In this document: positions 7,907 through 12,650 of the stretch, one piece after another | Numbering within the stretch: position 1 is the stretch's first letter | How the letters are laid out: each line of letters opens with the position of its first letter | Assembly: GCA_003170035.1 (NCBI GenBank) | Contig: PMZX01000019.1 | Location: 1-12,650 of the forward strand | DNA: 12,650 nucleotides | Reading direction: 5' to 3' | Origin: Myxococcales bacterium | GTDB lineage: Bacteria; Myxococcota_A; Polyangia; Fen-1088 | The notes under the pieces: model-generated | What the model was told of the DNA's origin: nothing | The model's input: only the letters and a program-made list of their open reading frames with translations | The model's database searches: none | Made by a program: the position numbers and the translations under genes

Positions 7907-9793
7907 TCAGGAGTGGCATGACACCACCGACGATGTTGGTGCCAAGTCGCGTACGCAGGATTCGATCGCGCCGACCGCGAAGGGTGGCGCGAAACTGGTT
8001 CGGTGGCTGCGGAATTGCTTCCAGAGCCGATCGACGCGCGCTTCGCGAAACAAACCGGACTTGGGCGCACGCGCTGAATTGTGCTGCGCCACGAGTAGAT
8101 CTTCCCAGTTCAGCGTGAAACCCTGTTTCGCTTCGCGGAAGCTATCTTCGGGCAAGTACTTGGCGAGGATCCGCCTCAGCAACGCCTTGGGCTGGTCCCC
8201 GCCAAGCGCGCGGTGACCCAACCCCGCAACGGTTTCCACCACCCTCTTGCCAATCAGCGGGACTCTGACCTCGAGGGCATGGGCCATGCTCATTTGGTCC
8301 GTGGCGCGCAGCAACTGGTCGTGCATGTAGACACTCAGCTCGTAGAAGCTCACCTGCCTTTCCAGGGCCAAGCCGTCCGGGCACGCAAGCGACTCGACGC
8401 GACGAATGTGCTCGCACATCCGCATGCTTCTTGCGCTCTCGACCAGCAGCTCGGACACCTCCCGATCGCTCATCAGGCTCCGCTTTGCATACCAGAGGGC
8501 CGCGAGACTTCCCCCAGCCAGAAGCGCCTCGGCCAGGCGAGACCAGCGTGGCACGGGCGGCACCAGTCGCCCGAGACGCAGCCTGATGATCGACGGAATG
8601 TGGGGCAGAAGCTTTTCCAGGTGCAGGCGCGCGAGGCGTGGAATCAGGGTGAAGGTCGGGTATCCGTAGAACCGCTCGTCTCCGCCCAGGCCCGAACATG
8701 CGACCTTGGCGCCAGTTGCGCGTACGGCGCGGCTCACCAGCCAGGTGTTCGGTCCATCCACACTTGGCACGTCCATGTCCCCGATCGCCTGATCTAGCCA
8801 ATCCGTCTCGGTACCAAGATGAAGAGGGATCTCGTGATGATCGGTGCCCAGAAGCCTTGCGGTGGTCCGCGCAGCATGGGTCTCGTCGCCCTTCTGCCCG
8901 GGCAACGAAACCGTGAAGGTGCGGAGGTCGTTCGCGCCTTGCTCACGCATCAACGCGACCACCAGGCTCGAGTCGATGCCACCGGACAGGAAGGCCCCGA
9001 CCGGAACGTCGGCGCGAAGGCGGCTGCGCACCGACTGCCGAAGCGCCTCGTGCACGATCTCGGTCCCCAGCCGCGCGTCCTGAATGGCCTCCGTCTCCGG
9101 CGCCATCGGGATGAACCAGTATCGCCGCTTCTCTAGGATGCTGGTCTCGACGTGCAGCTCCAGTCGGGATCCAGGCTCGAGGAAGTTGATCCCCTCCACG
9201 TGCGTGTACGGAGGTGGAATCGACCCCTGGCTCAAGAGACAACCAATCCCGCGCAGGTCGGGGCTGCCCTGGACGACCCCCGCTTTGACCAGCGCGCGCA
9301 CCTCGCTGGCAAATGCGAAGCACTCACGAGTGTGCGCGAAGTAGAGCGGCTTTTCTCCCAGATGATCGCGCGCGCAGAACAGTGTTTGCTCTTTCTCGTT
9401 CCACACGGCGAAGGCGAACATCCCATCCAGCTCGTCGAGACACCGGCTGCCCAGCTCGACGTACAGGCGAAGCAGGACCTCCGTGTCCGACCGCCCGCGA
9501 AAGGCGACGCCTGCATCGACCAGACGCCGGCGAAGCTCTTCGTGGTTGTAGATCTCGCCGTTGAAGACGATGGTGAAAAGTCCGTCCGGAGTAGACATCG
9601 GCTGGGCGCCGGTCGGCGTCAGGTCCACGATGCTCAACCGAGTGTGCGCGAAGCCCGTGCGCCGATTGGGGGAGGTCCAGATCCCGTCGGCGTCGGGTCC
9701 ACGATGCTTGAGAGCATCGCGCATCCGCTGCAGCGCGGACAGATCAACGTCCTTGCAGTCGGCTAGCTGGACGATGCCGGCGATCCCGCACAT
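7907..9793 (-). CDS. asnB: AsnB-type glutamine-hydrolysing asparagine synthase/amidotransferase
   Basis: A 628-residue two-domain enzyme. The N-terminal Ntn glutaminase begins MCGIAG with nucleophile Cys2, followed by HRGPD (30-34), FNGEIYN (78-83 region) and RSDTEVLL (101-108). The C-terminal ATP-pyrophosphatase domain carries LSGGIDSS (269-276), DVPSVDGPNTW (341-351) and SGLGGDERFYGYPTF (367-381). Length matches the family. The last block usually reads SGxGGDExFGGY; here R follows DE and Y precedes GY, which keeps the acidic pair but is unusual. Members in glycan loci are thought to amidate sugar uronic acids rather than make asparagine; I infer that here because it sits three bases after the BY-kinase stop and before Wzy. 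The start has no strong ribosome site, but MCGI is required for autocatalytic exposure of Cys2. Confidence 0.93.
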   Translation of the reverse strand: MCGIAGIVQLADCKDVDLSALQRMRDALKHRGPDADGIWTSPNRRTGFAHTRLSIVDLTPTGAQPMSTPDGLFTIVFNGEIYNHEELRRRLVDAGVAFRGRSDTEVLLRLYVELGSRCLDELDGMFAFAVWNEKEQTLFCARDHLGEKPLYFAHTRECFAFASEVRALVKAGVVQGSPDLRGIGCLLSQGSIPPPYTHVEGINFLEPGSRLELHVETSILEKRRYWFIPMAPETEAIQDARLGTEIVHEALRQSVRSRLRADVPVGAFLSGGIDSSLVVALMREQGANDLRTFTVSLPGQKGDETHAARTTARLLGTDHHEIPLHLGTETDWLDQAIGDMDVPSVDGPNTWLVSRAVRATGAKVACSGLGGDERFYGYPTFTLIPRLARLHLEKLLPHIPSIIRLRLGRLVPPVPRWSRLAEALLAGGSLAALWYAKRSLMSDREVSELLVESARSMRMCEHIRRVESLACPDGLALERQVSFYELSVYMHDQLLRATDQMSMAHALEVRVPLIGKRVVETVAGLGHRALGGDQPKALLRRILAKYLPEDSFREAKQGFTLNWEDLLVAQHNSARAPKSGLFREARVDRLWKQFRSHRTSFAPPFAVGAIESCVRDLAPTSSVVSCHS

Positions 9794-9796
9794 TGG

Positions 9797-11932
9797 CTAC
9801 GAAACTGCACGATAGTAGCGGTCGTAAGGGGCATAGTACGAGTACCCGTAGCCATGCTTGCCGCCCTTGCGATCAGGCTGATTGACGACCAGACCCAGGA
9901 TGCGCGCTCCAGCATCGGTAAGGTGCCGGCGTGCGTACGTGGCGCTGTCTCGGGTCGTATGCCCGGCCCGCAGCACCATGATCACGCCATCGGTGATGCT
10001 GCCCAGGATGGCAGGATCGGTGACCGGTCCGATGGGCGGCGCATCCAGGATGACCTTGTCATAGTCCTGGCGACACTGCGCCAGGATTTCGCGGAAACGG
10101 TCGGCGTGTAGCAGCTCGGCCGGGTTGGGCGGGATGGGCCCACACGGTAGGACGTCCAGTCTCGGTATTGCAGTGTGGACGATGAGATCCTTGACTGCGG
10201 CTTCCCCCATGATGGCGGTCGAGACGCCCTTGTCTGCTGGCAGTCCGAACGACTTGTGAATGCGTGGCTTGCGCAGATCTGCATCGAGAAGAAGAACGCG
10301 CGCTCCGGCTTGCGCCATCGTAATGGCCAGGCTGATCGCGGCGGTGGTCTTTCCATCCCTTGGTCCTGGGCTGGTCACCACGAAAACCCGAACCTCCTTT
10401 TGCGCCGAAAGGAACATCAAGTTCGTACGAATGGACCTGCACGCTTCGGCCGCGAGGGAAGCCGGCTCTCTGAACACGGTCAGGTCGCGCAGCGGTGCGT
10501 CTTCTGTCGTTCGCTGCTTTGCATCCGTCAGCAATGGCAGCATTCCGAGCATCGGCGCACCCACCAGTTCCTCCGCGGCCTCGGGTGTCCTGACCGTGTT
10601 GTCGAGGGCCTCGATGGCGAAGGTAAGCAAGAGCCCGATCAGGAGGCTGAGGGCAACGCCGAACGCAAGGTTGATGCTGAGGTGGGGGCTGGCGGGCCCG
10701 CCCGAGGGGGTGGCCCGGTCGAGGATGCGCACGTTGTTCGCGCGCTGCAGGCCGGTCAAGTCTACCTCTTTTTGGCGCTGGGTAACCTGGCCGAAGACCT
10801 TGGCGTTGTTCTCGGCGTCGCGGGCCATGGGCCGGTACTCGACCTCCAGCTTCGCCAAGTCGAGCGCCAGGTTCTTCTCTTGGTGCATCCACTTGGTCAG
10901 CGCGGATTCGGTATCCACGATGGCCTGGTAGCGCTTGTCAAAAGCCTTCAGCACCTCGTCCAGCTCGTGGTTGTAGTCCCGCCGCGTGGCCTGGAGCTGC
11001 TGCTGAATGTTTTCGATCTTGGGGTGCTTATCGCCGTAGCGCGATTCCAGGTCGGCCTTCAGCTTGAGCAGGTCGAGATAGTTTTCGCGCAGCTTGGCGA
11101 CGACCGGGTTGTCTCTGATCTCAGGCAAGCTTTCCTTTTCCGTGATGTCATTCTTCGCGGCGAGAATCAGCTTGCGAATCGACTCGGCTTCGATGCGCTT
11201 GGTCTTGATGTCCGTCAGCTTGGCGTTCAGCGTCTGAACGTTCTGTCGGTTCATGCCCTGTTGATCGTCCAGGCCCAGGTCGAGCAGGTTGTGCTCCTTC
11301 TTGAATGTGTAGAGGGCGAGCTCTGAATCCTCCAGCTTCTTGCGCAGATCGACCGTCTGTTCTCCCAGCCAGCTACTGGCTGAGCGCGCGCCCTCGAGCT
11401 TGTAGTCCAGGTTCCGCTCGACATAGGCGTCGGCGAAGGCATTGGCGATCCTGGCGGCGCGGTCGGGATCGAGGTCGCGTGCCGTGATGTTCGCGATGCT
11501 CGAATCCCGGGTGCCGACCACCTTGATCTGACCGAGCAACCCATCGGCCTGGTTTTGGCGGCTCGGCATCGGCCCGTTTCCACCGGATGAGGTTGGTGCC
11601 GGTCCGACCCGGTCCAGAACCTTCTGCGCAATCGCTCGCGAACGGATGATTCGGTGCTGGGTTTGGTGGAACGTTTGGGAGTAGGCTTCAGCGCCCAGAT
11701 CGATGACCTCCTGGACACCTTGGAGGATTCGCGGAGCGGACGATTCGATAACCAGCGAGCAGGTCGCCTCGTAGATCTTCGGTTGTCTGATGGTGTAGAC
11801 GAAGGCAATGGCCGCGCCAGCGATCAAGGTCAGCGCGGGCACGCGCCAGCGCTTGCGCAGCACGTGGACGTAGTGCCGCAAATCCACGCTGGCGCTGGGG
11901 AACTTCGTCGGTGCTGCAGGCGCGTTTTCCAC
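9797..11932 (-). CDS. wzc: Polysaccharide co-polymerase and tyrosine autokinase (Wzz/BY-kinase)
   Basis: A 711-residue inner-membrane protein that controls chain length and export of surface polysaccharide. An N-terminal Wzz domain begins near 18 with membrane segment 31-48, a long periplasmic helical hairpin (about 190-400, coiled-coil-like) and a PxxP-rich second membrane entry (about 409-441). The cytoplasmic BY-kinase follows: EACRSIR (496-502), an EX2RX2R motif, Walker A SPGPRDGKTT (521-530), Walker A' LLLDADLRKPR (547-557) and Walker B VILDAPP (627-633). The tail is tyrosine-rich, YGYSYYAPYDRYY (695-707), the expected autophosphorylation cluster of seven tyrosines. Transmembrane and kinase parts are fused, as in proteobacterial Wzc. 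Start GTG at 11932: an in-frame TAG lies 15 bases upstream, so it cannot begin further out. First gene of the run; regulation by cycles of tyrosine phosphorylation is family knowledge. Confidence 0.93.
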   Translation of the reverse strand: MENAPAAPTKFPSASVDLRHYVHVLRKRWRVPALTLIAGAAIAFVYTIRQPKIYEATCSLVIESSAPRILQGVQEVIDLGAEAYSQTFHQTQHRIIRSRAIAQKVLDRVGPAPTSSGGNGPMPSRQNQADGLLGQIKVVGTRDSSIANITARDLDPDRAARIANAFADAYVERNLDYKLEGARSASSWLGEQTVDLRKKLEDSELALYTFKKEHNLLDLGLDDQQGMNRQNVQTLNAKLTDIKTKRIEAESIRKLILAAKNDITEKESLPEIRDNPVVAKLRENYLDLLKLKADLESRYGDKHPKIENIQQQLQATRRDYNHELDEVLKAFDKRYQAIVDTESALTKWMHQEKNLALDLAKLEVEYRPMARDAENNAKVFGQVTQRQKEVDLTGLQRANNVRILDRATPSGGPASPHLSINLAFGVALSLLIGLLLTFAIEALDNTVRTPEAAEELVGAPMLGMLPLLTDAKQRTTEDAPLRDLTVFREPASLAAEACRSIRTNLMFLSAQKEVRVFVVTSPGPRDGKTTAAISLAITMAQAGARVLLLDADLRKPRIHKSFGLPADKGVSTAIMGEAAVKDLIVHTAIPRLDVLPCGPIPPNPAELLHADRFREILAQCRQDYDKVILDAPPIGPVTDPAILGSITDGVIMVLRAGHTTRDSATYARRHLTDAGARILGLVVNQPDRKGGKHGYGYSYYAPYDRYYRAVS

Positions 11933-11948
11933 TAGGGCTGAACGCTAG

Positions 11949-11979
11949 CCGGAAATCCGGGGCGGCGCAACGATGCGCC
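11949..11979. promoter_or_regulatory. Two adjacent inverted repeats upstream of the wzc-like gene
   Basis: CCGGA-AA-TCCGG (11949-11960) and GGCGCA-ACGA-TGCGCC (11964-11979) are perfect palindromes 17-47 bases before the GTG start of the BY-kinase gene. They could be operator or leader hairpins of the operon. No T-run follows, so terminator function is not supported. No clear -35/-10 pair was found in this leader. Chance occurrence in GC-rich DNA is possible. Confidence 0.3.
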
Positions 11980-12015
11980 ACCACATGCGTCTACGTACGG
12001 GGTATGGGGCGCTCG

Positions 12016-12167
12016 AAGCATTTCGCGGACGAGGGGCGGGAGGATGACGGGAGAAGAACGGCGCACCTGGCCTTGGAGGGGGGCGGGTGGTCAGGTTCAG
12101 CAACCGAGAGCTGTTCGAGGAGACGGAGGGCGTGCTGGAGGAAATCAGGCGGGCATGCGGGAGGTGA
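12016..12167 (+). pseudogene. DUF559 endonuclease-like protein, C-terminal frameshifted relic
   Basis: A plus-strand stretch reads KHFADEGREDDGRRTAHLAL from 12016 and, after a shift of frame in a G-rich run near 12076-12088, RVVRFSNRELFEETEGVL then EEIRRACGR and TGA at 12165-12167. This matches the C-terminal third of DUF559 proteins (Vsr-like fold), whose normal layout is ELDGGQHxxxxxxDxxRTxxL, then a hydrophobic strand VLRFxN and a closing EGVLExI helix. The first part also aligns with the second DUF559 copy at the window end (about 72% base identity over 57 bases, counted by eye with no gaps). The N-terminal two thirds are absent. The stop codon lies inside the palindrome that begins the following repeat region. 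Confidence 0.7.
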
Positions 12168-12205
12168 GGGGCGCCGCCCCTCACCCGCCACGCTGCGCGT
12201 GGCGG
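12163..12205. repeat. Two strong GC-rich palindromes, REP-like
   Basis: Palindrome A is GGTGAGGGGCG-C-CGCCCCTCACC (12163-12185), an 11-base stem around one base. Palindrome B is CCGCCACGC-TGC-GCGTGGCGG (12185-12205), a 9-base stem. A further stem CCCCGCG-AGGA-CGCGGGG follows at 12211-12228. They resemble REP/BIME-style intergenic repeats; the lack of trailing T-runs argues against simple terminators. Confidence 0.6.
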
Positions 12206-12370
12206 CCTCTCCCCGCGAGGACGCGGGGCGAGGGGACCGGAGTCTCCGCCTCGCCCCCACTTCCCGCCTCGCCCCGCAACGCGGGCAAGGGCGCGAGCGC
12301 AGCGAGCGGGGGTGGTGGTGGAGGGGTAGGTCCCGAAGTCCCCGAAGGGGGGAGCGTGGCGGTGAGGGGC
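12176..12370. repeat. ~195-base palindrome-rich element with terminal inverted repeats
   Basis: The left end GCCCCTCACCCGCCACGC (12176-12193) is the reverse complement of the right end GCGTGGCGGTGAGGGGC (12354-12370) with one base missing on the right. Between them lie the stem at 12211-12228, a short GC hairpin at 12273-12285, and CCCC-GAA-GGGG at 12340-12350. No ORF, transposase or clear target-site duplication is visible. It sits between a DUF559 relic and a second DUF559 gene, filling most of the gap to 12401. It could be a MITE or a REP cluster; which is not decidable here. Confidence 0.5.
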
Positions 12371-12401
12371 AACTTATCCACAGCCGCTCCGAGAATCCCT
12401 C

Positions 12402-12650
12402 ATGGACATCGCACTCGCGCGCCGACGTGAACTCAGGAGGGCCGCCACCGATGCCGAGCAGGTGCTATGGCGCCTACTCAGAAGGCGGCAGTTTGCTGGC
12501 GTGAAGTTCCGCCGCTAGCATCCGATCGGGCACTACATCCTCGACTTCTACTGCGCGGATTACGGGCTGGCGGTGGAGTTGGACGGCGGCCAGCACTTTA
12601 CAGACGAGGGCCGGGCTCATGACGAACGCAGAACCGAGTACCTGGCCACT
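12402..12650 (+). pseudogene. DUF559 endonuclease-like protein with in-frame TAG, cut by window end
   Basis: ATG at 12402 opens a reading frame of the DUF559 family (Vsr/PD-(D/E)xK-like fold; function of most members unproven). It begins MDIALARRRELRRAATDAEQ, followed by VLWRLLRRRQFAGVKFRR, then TAG (12516-12518), then HPIGHYILDFYCADYGLAVE and LDGGQHFTDEGRAHDERRTE to the window end. Family members usually have KFRRQHPIG, so the stop sits at the expected Gln; CAG to TAG is a single transition. The catalytic-type acidic residues (DF, ELDGGQH) are intact beyond the stop. No alternative start directly after it is apparent. The downstream half lies outside the window. Either a recent nonsense mutation, a sequencing error, or recoded TAG. 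Confidence 0.78.

Noticed and set aside
10175..11326. Plus-strand open frame of 383 codons
   Set aside because: It is antisense to the wzc-like gene; its Leu/Val/Gln-rich composition mirrors the codons of the coiled-coil region. No family is recognised.
11965..11979. Possible sigma-54 promoter (TGGCGC..TTGC) on the minus strand upstream of wzc
   Set aside because: The GG-GC spacing is one base short of the strict requirement, and the similarity is explained by the palindrome there.
12163..12185. Rho-independent terminator at the first palindrome
   Set aside because: The stem is strong but has no T-run on either strand and is followed by more palindromes, which fits a repeat element better.
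12163..12370. CRISPR array
   Set aside because: The repeated stems differ in sequence and spacing; there are no uniform direct repeats with unique spacers.
12374..12382. TTATCCACA, an exact DnaA-box match
   Set aside because: It is a single box with no AT-rich unwinding region, no further boxes and no dnaA/dnaN neighbours, so an origin is not supported.

Overview
The window is GC-rich, densely coded bacterial DNA. All intact genes read on the minus strand. Gene content (BY-kinase, glycosyltransferases, FkbM methyltransferase, DUF362/CapK pair, GC-rich palindromic repeats) resembles large-genome Gram-negative bacteria such as Myxococcota or other former Deltaproteobacteria. That placement is inference from style, not from a marker gene.

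The core is an exopolysaccharide or capsule locus, read right to left. It holds a fused Wzz/BY-kinase (9797-11932), a glutamine-dependent AsnB-type amidotransferase (7907-9793), a Wzy/O-antigen-ligase-like membrane protein (6568-7887), a GT4-type glycosyltransferase (5438-6571), an FkbM methyltransferase (4373-5305) and a GT2 glycosyltransferase (3421-4290). Short gaps and a 4-base stop/start overlap suggest one operon. Together these could assemble, amidate, methylate, polymerise and length-control a surface glycan. No flippase (Wzx), outer-membrane exporter (Wza) or initiating sugar-phosphate transferase lies in the window.

Downstream, after a 237-base gap that carries a transposase N-terminal fragment, is a translationally coupled pair: a DUF362 protein (1732-3183) and a CapK/phenylacetate-CoA-ligase-like adenylating enzyme (434-1735). 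Past that pair the left edge holds degraded mobile-element remnants: an HTH-transposase-like piece and the catalytic C-terminus of a tyrosine recombinase.

The right edge (11933-12650) is non-operonic. It contains a frameshifted C-terminal relic of a DUF559 (Vsr-like endonuclease fold) gene, then a roughly 195-base palindrome-rich element bounded by 17/18-base inverted repeats, then a second, diverged DUF559 gene running off the window with an in-frame TAG at a position that is usually Gln in the family. This relic-element-gene arrangement is the least ordinary structure here, followed by the DUF362-CapK pair bracketed by mobile remnants.
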